NCBI GenBank assembly: GCA_007258455.2
Contig: VDFB02270651.1
Span: forward strand, 494,148,320-494,212,319
DNA length: 64,000 bases
Source of the DNA: Sequoia sempervirens
Lineage: Eukaryota > Streptophyta > Pinopsida > Cupressales > Cupressaceae
Reading direction: 5' to 3'
Position 1 is the first letter of the stretch; each line of letters begins with the position of its first letter. The notes below the pieces were generated by a model. That model was not told the DNA's origin and searched no databases. It saw only the letters and a list, made by a program, of their open reading frames with translations. Below, piece after piece: positions 10,596-21,649 of this stretch. The position numbers and the translations under genes were made by a program.

Positions 10596-11049
10596 AGGTG
10601 TAAGGGTGAGAGTTGAGTTAAGGGGTTTTTGGTGTGAAATTCAAATTTTGCAAATTAGAGAACCAGGTGATAGGTGTTTTGAAAGAAGAGTTCTAAGGAG
10701 ATTTTTTCATGCCATTTTTTGTACAATGGAGTATTGTTATGCTGCCAAAGTGCTTGAAGGAAATGGTCTTGGTGCATTGTACTTGATTTTGGAGATTAAT
10801 CAGATCGGTCGTACTCTATTGGACCCGACCTGGAGACATAGTCATGTTTGTGGCGAACTTCGTAATCAAACTCTGTTTGCATCTCTCTCTTTCTTTCTCT
10901 CACTTTCTTTCATTCTGTTGTTATCACCTTGTCATTTTAATTATTGTAATTATTTCCATGAGTTAATTTTGTTCTAATTAACTTGGAATAATCATTGTAA
11001 AATTTAAGCATTTCAATACTGCAAATAGTCTAGATCCATATACAGATCA

Positions 11050-11054
11050 CTTTG
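11050..11054. repeat. Target site duplication, right (CTTTG)
   Basis: Matches 1815-1819 exactly and closes the LTR dimer insertion. Confidence 0.95.
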
Positions 11055-14000
11055 ACTCAATTAACAAGGACACCATTATACAAAATGCACAAAGTCCACA
11101 TAAACCAAGATTGGAAAGAACTTCTCCAATGCACTCAAGAAAACGAAGACAATAGTTCACAAAATACAAGTGAAACAGAATTAGATAGTGAAATGGAAAA
11201 TGAAAACCCATCAGAAACATTGATACATGGATTTACTGAGTCTAGAAGTATCCATAACATGGAAGACAAGATTATTGAAATTGCACCTACAGAGGACAAC
11301 TATCCAATTGGAATATTTAAGGACATGTATGTTGAAGAAATGAATTTCCCAACATTATTCTTTGGCAAACCACGTGATAATGACATTGTAAAAAAATTTA
11401 CATATCAGAAAATAGTATGCTGGGAGCTCTTACAGTCACAAAGACAATTTGCATATCATACAACAAACATTTTTTTCAAAGCTATTAAGGTACTAATACA
11501 AAAGGTACTGTCTACAATGACAATAAGAATTCAAAAAGGCCAGTTAAAAGGACGAAAGCTATTTGCAAAAGACATTAAACAAAAACCAAATCTAGAAAAA
11601 ATTCTTAAATCAGTTATTGGATATGTTGATTTCAAAAGAATAAGAATCTCTCCAGACTATTCACAACTTAAGAAAAATGTATTTGCTATGATTCGACAAC
11701 TAGGACCATTGACATTTTTCATCACTTTCACTAGTGCTGAGAAAAATTGTGATCCACTAATTCAAACATTACAAGAACTACACAATCTACACTAATCAAC
11801 ACAAAACCGTCAAGAATCTAATGACCCAACACACATTGATAAATTTGAACTAATCAAGAAAGACCCTATCACTTGTGCACATTACTATAAACATAGAATA
11901 AATGCAATAAAAAAATTGATACTTATAGATGGCTCTTTCTTTGGAAATGTCATTGATTACTTCTTAGTCACTGAGTTCCAAAATCGAGGAAATGAACATG
12001 ATCATTTCCTCATATGGGTTAAAAATGCACCAATCTACACAGAAGATAACAACGCAGACATCATAGCTTTTGTTGATAAGTATATTACTTGTGACACCGA
12101 AAATTTGGAACCTGCTTTAGCAATGCTACACAAACATCATCATACAAAGAAATGCAAGAGATCAACAAAATGACTTTGTAAATACAATTTTCCTTTCCCA
12201 CCAATGCAAAAGTCAACTATACTTTTACCAATACTTGAAAAGACCAAAGCGATAACTGCAAATGCCACTGACATCTTTGCAAAACTCCAAAAAGAAAACT
12301 ATGATGAAACATTCACTTTTCAAATGTTTTTGAAAGAAATAAACTTAACTGACAATGAATACATTGAAGCTTTGAGCTCAACATTAAACAGGCCCACACT
12401 TTTTTTACAAAGAAAACCATCACAAATATGGAACAATAGTTTTTCAAGGAAAATTCCAGATCTTTGGAAGGCTAATACAGATGCATAGTTTGTCCTCAAT
12501 GTATATGCTACTGCAATGTATTGTAGCTCATATATTGCAAAAGTAGACAAGTCAATGACATATGCATTCAAAAGAATACGTACAGACCACAAGCAAGACA
12601 ATATTGATGCAATACGAATGGTGAGTAAACTTGGAAATGCCATGCTTAACTTGCAACAAATGTCATCACAACAAGCTGCACATATTGTTTTGTCATTGCC
12701 ATTAAACTACAGTTCAAGAAAATGTATATTCATTGATACACGATCTGACAATGATCGTACATTTATACTAAAATCTGTTAAACAATTGAGCAATGAGCCA
12801 GACGAATCAGAAAATGTTCTTGTGAAATCTATTATAGACTACTATTTAAAACATCCTGAAACAATGGTGGACATATGTCTTGCAGAATTTGTTTCAAGAT
12901 ACAACAAATACGGTGCTACAATTGAACCAAAGGCCAAACCAAATGTGGTACGGTTTATCAATTTCAACAAACACTTTGATATAGAGAATCATTGTAGAGA
13001 GCAATTGGTTCTCTATGTTCCATTTACCATTAATGAGCATACACTCAAACAAAACTTTGACTCTTGGGAACATGCATACATGTACCATGGACAAACCATT
13101 CAAACAAATAGTGCAAAGTTCATCCACAACACAAACTCCGCATGGGGTTACATTGACAAAGCTATAAATGATCTTCAGTCTCTTGAAGATGAAAAGATCA
13201 TTGACCAACCAATGCAAGCAAAGCTTTTCCAGAAAGAACTATATGACATACAAATAGACCTTCCAAACATAGGTCATTCTAACCCAAATACCATGAATTC
13301 CAATGGATTTGAAATTGCAAAGCACCCACAGATTATAGATAACAATGAATACTACAAGTTAAGACAAATGTTAAATAAAGAACAACAAGCAATTGTTAAA
13401 GATGTTCTCATAAAAAAGATGAAAAAGTCACAAAAGCCATTGCACTTGTTTTTGACTGGGGGAGCTGGAACAGGAAAGACTTTTACAGCAAAGGCCATCT
13501 ACCGAGCTCTCATTCGCATGTATAGCAATTATGTTGACAATAATCCAGACAAACCCAAGGGCTTATTAACTGCATATACAGGTAAAGTAGCATATAACAT
13601 AGGGGCATTCACATTACATTCAACATTTCACATACCTTTTAACACATCAGAATTCTTGCCACTGAACACTGAAGTACTTGACACTATGTCAAAGCACTAT
13701 GATCAGTTGCACATACTTCTTATAGACGAGATATCATTAGTTGGCTCAACATTCCTATGGTATATTGATAGAAGACTACAAGACATAATGCAAATTCCTA
13801 CAACATACTTTGGAAACCTTGATACAATATTTTGTGGTGACCTTTACCAGGCACAGCCTGTCCTTGACTATGTGGTTTTTGAAAATAGGCCTACTCCAAT
13901 TGAATTAATGCCTTATAATTTCTGGAAAGACCATATAAAATGCTATTCATTGGTGACTACCATGAGACAAAAAGATGAAATATTTATTTCAATCCTTAAT

Positions 14001-14640
14001 AGACTATGAGTAGGCATTTAGACAACTCATGACATAGACTATCTCAACAAAATTTGCTTTCATCTTGTACCATTTGATCCATTACTTCCACATCTTTCTA
14101 TAGGAGAATTGATGTTCAAGCACATAACAACAAAATGCTATCAATCATTCCAACCCAAATGATAGTGCTAGATGCAATAGATGAACTTGAGGAAGACCTT
14201 AATGCAATACGAGTATACAGTCACACAATGACACTTCCATCACAAATATGCTTGAAACCAAACATTCTTGTTGAACTTTATGTAGGCAATTACAATGTTC
14301 AAGATGGCCTCGTCAATGGTTCAGATGGAATTTTTAAAGCATATACAGCACAAAACAATATTGATATTGTCTAGATTAAATTTAATGACCCATCAATTGG
14401 ACATCATCAATGCACAAAACTAGCACAATGCTATTCTACTATCATTGACAAAGACTGGGTGCCTATACAATGCATTGCTAGGCCAATCTAGAAAATAACA
14501 ACAAACAAGAAAATTACAATTAGAAAACAATTCCCAATACAAGTAGCATGTGCACAAACCATACATTGATCCCAAGGATTGACAATGGAGGCCTTGGCTT
14601 TTGATCCCACAGGCATTAGAGAGCATGGGCTAACCATACA
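11055..14640 (+). pseudogene. Helitron Rep-helicase (HUH/Y2 Rep plus PIF1 helicase)
   Basis: Helitron transposase that nicks, transfers and unwinds DNA in rolling-circle transposition. One frame runs from 11055 to about 14100. The Helitron N domain (SQLKKNVFAMIRQLGPLTFF) lies near 11660-11720. The HUH motif EFQNRGNEHDHFLIW has His codons at 11997 and 12003. The two catalytic-type tyrosines in YCSSY are at 12519 and 12531. Helicase: Walker A GGAGTGKT (about 13459-13482), Walker B LLIDEIS (Asp 13725), GDLYQAQP (about 13836-13860) and TTMRQK. After a frameshift near 14100, GLVNGSDG (frame 14135-14374) and SQGLTMEALAFDP (about 14573-14610) complete the PIF1 C-terminus. Stops: TAA 11793, TGA 12171, TAG 12486, TGA 14007, TAG 14019, TAG 14372. 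All key residues are still readable. Confidence 0.92.
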
Positions 14641-14676
14641 ACTCTATCATGAACAAAATCAGTAGAATCATTATTT

Positions 14677-15426
14677 ATGTTACAACCTTTAACTACAAAA
14701 AACTTCAAAGTTAAAAACAAAATACAACTAGAAATGTCTCATCTCCAGACATGTGCACAATGGAAATTTGATAACCAAGGCACATGTTCAGAAAACAAAT
14801 CACATATGCTCCTATGTACATTGAACACTCGTAGCTTGAAAGCACATGTAGAAGACATTGTCAATGACTATGGCATAATGCAATCTGATATCTTGTGTCT
14901 CCAAGAAACACATATGCATCCCTTTGAGCTAAATATCTTGCTACAGTATTTTGATAGCTTCTCTATACATAACATCCATGGCATAGCAACTTTAACTAGG
15001 AAACATTTATTCTTGCCAAAATCAAAACAACATGAAACATCAAATATTGAAGCCATCACATTAATAGTAATGATATCTAACAATGAACTCAATGTTTGTA
15101 ATATTTATGCAAGACCTACAACTGCCATAGACGAAGTAATCACAATCTTACAAATAATTATTGCATCCACAAATTCAGAAAACGTGTACATTTTAGGCGA
15201 TTTTAATGTGAACATGTTTTCTAAAAGTAGAAGCAAAAAAATACTTCACAGATATATGCAGCAGAACAATATACAATTTATGTTGGACCAACAACACAAC
15301 ATGGGAAAGTCAATTATTGACCACATTTGGTCCAACACGACTACAAATATATGCTCTATCTATAAATCAAAAGCATATTGGACTAATCACAATCCAATTT
15401 TCCTAAAACTGCATGTTGCCCAATAG
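14677..15426 (+). CDS. APE-type endonuclease domain of the Helitron
   Basis: An open 249-codon frame with the endonuclease/exonuclease/phosphatase fold signature: LNTRSLKAHVEDI, DILCLQETH (catalytic-type Glu), YILGDFNVNMF (Asp and Asn), SIIDHIWSN, and a final NHNPIF where the family usually has SDHxP, so the Asp before the last His is Asn here. Endonucleases of this type are fused to or encoded by Helentron-class Helitrons and were probably taken from non-LTR retrotransposons. It lies just after the helicase and before the RPA-like gene, on the same strand. It may originally have been the C-terminus of the Rep-helicase protein; the first roughly 25 codons are not domain sequence. Confidence 0.8.
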   Translation: MLQPLTTKNFKVKNKIQLEMSHLQTCAQWKFDNQGTCSENKSHMLLCTLNTRSLKAHVEDIVNDYGIMQSDILCLQETHMHPFELNILLQYFDSFSIHNIHGIATLTRKHLFLPKSKQHETSNIEAITLIVMISNNELNVCNIYARPTTAIDEVITILQIIIASTNSENVYILGDFNVNMFSKSRSKKILHRYMQQNNIQFMLDQQHNMGKSIIDHIWSNTTTNICSIYKSKAYWTNHNPIFLKLHVAQ

Positions 15427-15512
15427 ACAAATTCAACTTTATAGAACTTATAGCCTTATATCACTTTTATGCTTTGCAATGCCTTTTTCAATGCTATATC
15501 CATTATTTGCAG

Positions 15513-17357
15513 GAGATCTATGGATGAAACTAAAAGACAGTCAAAGCAAATACAAACCACACAAGAAGAATCAGCACAATGGTAAAGCACTCATAGTATT
15601 ATTCCTTCATACTCATTCACCCAAATCACAAATATTCAAATAACATTGTTCCAATTCTTTGCAGGACACCAAAAGATGTATCAAAAAGACAGGCAAAACA
15701 AGTGCAAATTGCACAGGAAGAGTCAGCACAATGGTAAAGTGCTTGGTTCTTCATTGTACCGCCATTTGCCCAGCTTGCTAATATTAAATTAGCATTCAAT
15801 TGACATTATCCTTGTTCCTTGTAGGATAAGAGTCAAGAAACCTAAGATTGTGTCAATCGAACAGCTAAATGCAAAAAGAGTTGGAGACACCTTCCAAGGT
15901 GATGTGCTTGTTGTCTACAAAGCAACATTGGATAAGGCCAACAAAACATGAGAAATGTTGCGTGTTGATTTAACAGATCAAAAAGCAGAAATGCCAATCA
16001 CGTTAAATGTTAGTGGAAACCTTGTGTATAAACATGAGCCTAAAATAGTCCCAGGGTCAGCTATCTCAATCTTAGATTTCCATGTTGCACCTAGGATAGA
16101 TTATGACAGAGGTGACTGTGATTGCATTTTGATTTTAACAGACATAAGCACCACTGAAAACATCCCACGCCTCTGTCAAGAGTACAAATTCATTCCAAGT
16201 ACGACTATCAGCTAGTTGCTAATAACTATAAATGAGTACCCAGCTGGCACAATAGCTGTGCTAGTAGTTGGTGCCAAGAAAATGGGTACCCAATTTGTAG
16301 TTGACATCAAAGATGGGCACACTGACATAGACAGAGCACAGGTATTTCAGTCTACAAAACTTTTTCCTGTTCTTTCAATGTCAACCTTTTCTCGTTCCAT
16401 AGTGGTCTCTATAACAATTTCCGTAACAAAATCTAATTCTCTCATTGAATCGCAGGTGCTATTACGGTCAACATATGAGCAACAATACTTTACAATCGAA
16501 GACCACTTGCATACAAATAAAACACCTACAATTCTTTTCAAGAATGTTGTAAGAAAAAAAGATCAAAAGAACACGTTTCACACATGTCAGTCAACATTCA
16601 TTTGTAACTTGAATGACAAAAGAAGCTTGGAAAAACTCAACAACCTACTACATTCAACTTTTAAGGTAATGACATTCATTTTTTTTTCAACTATCATATC
16701 CAAACCTATATTTTTTGTCTCCTCTAACAATTTTTGAACCATATTCTATAGGTTTCTGGTACTCTAAAAGTAGAAAATGCATTTTCCAATCCATTTTATG
16801 CATGCTGTCCAAAATGCAAATGCAAATTCACTGCTTATGGCACACTCCAAGAAAAAACTTCTCACTGCAAACAGTGCAACCAGCAAGTTAATTATACATT
16901 TTGTTTCCAACTTAAAACTATCATTACAACTTATGACAATCAAACAATTCAGTCTTCAATTGACCAGGTCACCATGCACCATCTATTTCCCAAAATGCAA
17001 AACCTCGGCTATGAAGACTATATCAAGGACAAGTTAGCAGTGATATTCATCCTACGGGACCTCAGCACTGAAGGACATTTTAGCCTTGACCAAAACAATG
17101 CCATTGTTGAAGCCATTTGCATTGGAAAATAGACAGGAAACATCACCAGAAGGTAAAAAAGTCATTCATATGTAAACTTTTTCTCTTCTGAACTAGCACC
17201 TCAAATCACCGTCCATACAAACTATGTTTCTAATATGTAGCATTTTCTTGGCTTTACAGGAAACTAGGAATATAGGAGTACAGATTTACATTGTTCAAAC
17301 TTTAATTTTTTGTCCTTTCCATGCTCCAAGAAATTTCACTGGTTTTGACACGTTAAA
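15513..17357 (+). pseudogene. RPA70-like gene with introns, truncated by LARD insertion
   Basis: Replication protein A large-subunit-like protein, which binds single-stranded DNA; plant Helitrons often carry such genes. Proposed exons from GT/AG sites: 15513-15581, 15665-15733, 15825-16341, 16456-16665, 16752-17152 and 17262 onward. The third exon holds an OB-fold-like stretch (RVGDTFQGDVLVVYK, LNVSGNLVYKHEPKIVPGS). The fifth holds a zinc ribbon CPKCKCKF...HCKQCNQQ as in the RPA C-terminal domain. Stops at 15949-15951 (TGA), 16213-16215 (TAG) and near 17130 (TAG) mark decay. The first two exons are 69-nt duplicates of each other. The gene is cut at 17357. Confidence 0.72.
17353..17357. repeat. 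Possible target site duplication (TTAAA), partner unseen
   Basis: The 5 bp before the LARD-like LTR. The partner would lie right of the far LTR end, which is missing in the assembly gap. Confidence 0.35.
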
Positions 17358-20300
17358 TGTAACGCCCGTCATGCAACCCAGAGAACACAGACAAAGCAAA
17401 CAATTTTTTTAAAAAACATTACAATTGAGCATACAAGAAACATTAACCATAAACATATAACACATTACATTACACTATTATACTTAGTTATCTGGGGCAC
17501 GCGAGGTTACTTCACAAACAACTAACAACAAAAACAAAGATAACAACAACCCAATTCACCACTTGTAACTATATTCAATGATCCCACAAGCTACACGAAA
17601 AGATAGAAGTGAATTATTAACTTTGGCAATAGAGTCTACTTACTTAGGTCAGCTTACATACCTCTTACATTCTATTTTATCGACAAGTCCTTGCTCCCAA
17701 TGCCTATACCTGCAAGGTCTACATGACTTGGCACACACATTAGATCAAAGATAGTTAACACATGATCACTAAAAGGAGTGATATAAATCAATGGTATTTT
17801 TTTACGTTATCGAAAATATACGACAAGACTGAAACAAGACTCAGAAGAACAGTCCTAAGGGCCCGACCTAATGCCTCGGGAGCTCATCACTCGATGGCCT
17901 TGCCTACGTATATAATTCGCAGAGGCACCGTAGTTCGACAACTTGAGTTGCTCCAACTCATTGACTGACCAACTAAGGGTTCACTCATAAGACATTCAAA
18001 GAGGAAACTATTCCAACACAAAGTAACACAACACCACCATTACATGCTAAACTCAAACCTCTATACGTAAGCATTATGTGACCCATACAAAATTACATAC
18101 TATAAGAGTGGGTATGCAACCCTTTCTAGGGTCCATCACCCCAGACAGTTTCTTAGGCGGCTGCCACCCACTTAGGTGAAGCCGAAGACGGATGACTAGG
18201 TATGCATAAAAAATAATAATAATAATAATAAAATAACAATTATATTCTATTTATATATTTCTTGGTTCACCATTTGACTTCCACATAATAAGAGATCATT
18301 TACGTCCCACATAGACTCGTCATATGTCACCTAAAGTCACATAACACCACAAGTGCAAGGACTACCATAGTGACATTTATACTAAAATAGTCCACATTCT
18401 ATGATTTACAAAAGTACTCATAATTCCTTATTTAATCAATTTCATAATGAAACAAGAACACAATAACCTAAACAATTATAAAATTAACATAAAATGGCAT
18501 TCATCTATAAAGTGACTTAAAGGAATTCAACATTAACAAAAGTTATCTAATTGTTTGAATGAGTCCCCTAACTACCTAACAGTACACAGTAAGCGGAGAT
18601 CACAAGACATCAACCCTAATGCCTCAGTTGACATCTACAACAAGAAAAAAACAATAGGAAAGAAAAAGACATATAGTAAAGTTAATAACCTGAGCTGTTC
18701 AAAAGTCAAATGACCCCACTCAAGCCATTTGTTGCTTAGAAATAAATTTGAAGAGCATGCAAAACAGATCAGCTGAAACTTCTCTAAAAAAAAAAAAAAC
18801 ACAAGATCTTAAAAAGTTGCCAATTTAGGCAGCATAGGTCTGCAACAAAGTCTGTCACATAACATAGAATAACTGAGAGGAACCACCTCATTTCCATTTA
18901 TGATTTAATATTGATGACAGTTTTAATTTTTTTAACTTTGAATGCATGAGCTCTGCATGTATGCTATACCCATTAACTACTACCCTGATTCTAATGATGG
19001 TATCCCCTCATGCCCACGCATGCATCTGTAACCTCGTTTCCTATTGAGTATGAATTCAGCTTATTAAGTGCATTGCGCTGCTGTCTATCATTAAGTTAAC
19101 ACTTATCACAGCAATGACACAGCTTCCAAATCTGTCGGACACATTCCCAACAATAATACAGCAATTTAAGTGTGCTTCATATTATGAAAAGAGGTATTTT
19201 CAATAAAATTTAAAAGAAAGAGACAAATTTAGGAAGCATTGGCAGACCATGTCTAACATACTTAGCAAGATTCAGGCGCACAGATTTATCTGATACAAAT
19301 TCAGATTGAAACGATAGCAGCAATAGCCTTGAGCTTGAAGGACTTTTTGGCTAACCTCAACAGTCAATCCAAACAAATTAAATACATCATGGAGTTTGGG
19401 AACATGAACATTCTTTTTTTTTTTAGAAATTTTGGTTTCAAGAAAGCCTGATGTGTCTCTTGGCCACAAATTCCATACATATAGAACACACATAAATCTC
19501 TAGCTTCAGAGTAGTTCGCACTGCTCCTGCATAAAAATCCACTGCAATTTCAAACATACAGAATAGCATGTACTAAAGCAGGAGATTCGCCTCCTGAAGG
19601 TTTGCAAAAATAATGGTGGAAGAGAAAATAAATAAAGAAAGGAATATCGAAAGGAGCCAACTGGAAAACTGGTATCCTAACATGAAGTGACACAAGGATT
19701 TGGCCCCAAACTATACATAGGAAGACACAAATAATAAAAGCATGTCAAAACAAGCGAAATGACAGACTAATACCCAAACTCAAAATGACCAAGGGATGGA
19801 CCCCAAAATACAGTCCCTTACATGAAGAGCGCCACAAATGGATAGGGCGCTAACTTAGTGCGCAGTAAAATAACCTGCCTTCAATGCTTGAAGTTTGATT
19901 AAAACACAGACTGATACAGAAAAAAGAGAATGGAGAGAGCAAAGGGCGCATGCAGTCATAACTATAAACTCAACAATAGAATAAAACCGCAATTACCAGA
20001 CAAGGCTAGGAATCCATTCTTAAGTTCATCGACTCCATGATCTCTGATTCGAGCCTAACCTAATGGCAGCAAGGCGATTTACACTACAAGGAATGTGCTG
20101 CCTTAGAACTAATATAGGACAACAAGAAATCAGTTATCATATATGTGAGTTCTTTCTGAGAGGCCCGGGATAAAGGGCTTACAACACACACAGAGACGAT
20201 GATACTCTACAAGGGACGCCAGTCAAGAGAGATATTAATATTAACAAGGTGGAGATGCCGTTTGCAAACACATTTCGGGCATGAGCCCGATGAAAGATGA

Positions 20301-21649
20301 AGGGCAACGACATCAAGGAGTCAGATGATAACCATGCAATGAACTCCTGTACATTATCTTACGCAATACATATTCAAGCATAGTACGGGGTCTTATCTCA
20401 AGCCTCTCAGCTAAACGATTCCAATACATACTGTCTGACACTCACCCATACGCAAAATCTTGTGTTAGAATGCAAAGAATAAAGGAAGACATTAAATCTT
20501 TGATCGATTTGCTATGACTAAAGGCTTGCCATTTAGGCTTCTATCTCCCGGGACCACGGGTCATTTGATAACATAAATATATATACCCATCAAGTGCTAA
20601 TTGATTTAGTTCCTTCGAAATGCTAGGATCGAGGGCTTAACTAACAATTGATTGCAGACATAATATGATAACAGAAACCACCTTTCTCGACAAGACCTAT
20701 TGTAGGATTCATTTTTCCCAATTTATACAAGATGGATTAATAACCTAGTAACAACATAAACTCCTCGAGCACCACTAAAGACAAGACCCAACTTGGTGAG
20801 GATGCCATAAAACAACTTGTTAAACACTAATTTAATCAACAATTTGTGTTAAGTACAGGGTTTTTTCTTTTGAGTTCATCAGACTGGTTGGAATAGATTT
20901 GGTGAGGAGTTTACTGACCTTACATGCATTGATGGACAGGAAAGAAGAACACAACTACGAAGGTTTCCATCAGCCTTTCAATGTTGCCTCCTCCGTTTTC
21001 CCTTTATTCTCCCCAGAAGCCCTTTTATCAATGTCTTCAAGTTCCGAAATCAGCAGTAATCAAATTTTTGCAGAGAAGATAATCTCTCAGCCAAACACCC
21101 AATGAGAACCCTTCCAGTAGAACTGTATTCACAGAACGAGGAGACTATTCTCTAGATTTCATCTTGTGCCCTCCCTATATGGATGCTTCCGCATTCCTTC
21201 AAAAAATCATGCAGGGTCGAGCCAAAACCAAAATGAATTTTTTTTTTTGTTAAATCTCAATTCCCATTCGTTCTTCATCTTTTTCATTCTTTTATTTATT
21301 TATTTTTTTTTTATTTTCAATTTTTTTTGTTTTAATTTTTGCTTTTTACAACTTTTACTTACAAAGCACATTATCTAAATAATTTATTTAATTTATTCTA
21401 ACAATTATCCTCAACAAGATAATTAGTTAAAATAATAAACACAATTTTATTATTTAATTAACATTTAATAAACTCATGACTTTTTCAAAAAAATAAATTA
21501 AATAATTAAATATTTAAATACAATTTAATCTAACATTTTAATAATTAATATTACCCTTATTTAATTAATTCAATCTCAACGTATGAAATACCAGAAGAAG
21601 CCCTTGACCTATCTTTCTCTTCTGACTCCTTAGCCAGAGGAGTACTACA
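17358..21649 (-). repeat. Long LTR (4,292 bp) of a LARD-like element, 3' LTR
   Basis: On the + strand it starts TGTAACGCCCG and ends ACTACA. The start recurs at 24383, and the first 1,050 bp match the second copy with only about 20-25 scattered differences by eye, so the insertion is recent. The end at 21649 is followed by a pyrimidine tract (21650-21659), the complement of a polypurine tract, which places this LTR at the 3' end of a - strand element. Inside are an AAT microsatellite near 18210-18232 and AT-rich stretches near 21240-21600. No coding potential is seen. Confidence 0.8.

Larger units (their letters stand above)
1820..11049 (+). mobile_element. Gag-protease-only LTR retrotransposon dimer (LTR-int-LTR-int-LTR)
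   Basis: Three LTRs of about 1.6 kb (1820-3421, 5636-7234, 9449-11049) alternate with two internal regions of exactly 2,214 bp (3422-5635, 7235-9448). The whole is flanked by CTTTG. All LTRs begin TGAT and end GATCA. The internal part encodes gag, a CCHC knuckle, an aspartic protease and a short hydrophobic tail, with no reverse transcriptase, RNase H or integrase. This matches TR-GAG-type non-autonomous Gypsy elements, which must borrow pol in trans. Unequal recombination between LTRs of one insertion is the simplest source of the dimer. Confidence 0.93.
9449..11049 (+). repeat. LTR3 of the gag-only element
   Basis: 1,601 bp, TG...CA, followed by the right CTTTG duplication. U3 has three G-boxes and a perfect TGACGTCA (9791-9798) that is mutated in LTR1 and LTR2. 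The TATA box is at 10588-10595. Confidence 0.95.
1..17357 (+). mobile_element. Decayed Helitron (Helentron-like), left end outside window
   Basis: Rolling-circle transposon remnant. In order on the + strand: two OTU-like domains (2-574, 580-1140), a DUF6570-like N-terminal region (1142-1819), the Helitron N domain with HUH/Y2 Rep and PIF1 helicase (11055-14640), an APE-type endonuclease (14677-15426) and an RPA70-like gene with introns (15513-17357). A gag-only LTR dimer (1820-11049) splits the N-terminal region, and a LARD-like element interrupts the RPA gene at 17358. Removing the LTR dimer and one CTTTG brings the reading frame back in register across the junction, which confirms that the two halves belong together. 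OTU and endonuclease domains are known from Helentron-type Helitrons and RPA from plant Helitrons; the class is inferred from that gene content. The terminal sequences are not visible. Confidence 0.85.

Noticed and set aside
14677..15426. Endonuclease as part of a separate LINE
   Set aside because: No reverse transcriptase follows; it sits between the Helitron helicase and the RPA gene on the same strand, which fits a Helentron endonuclease better.
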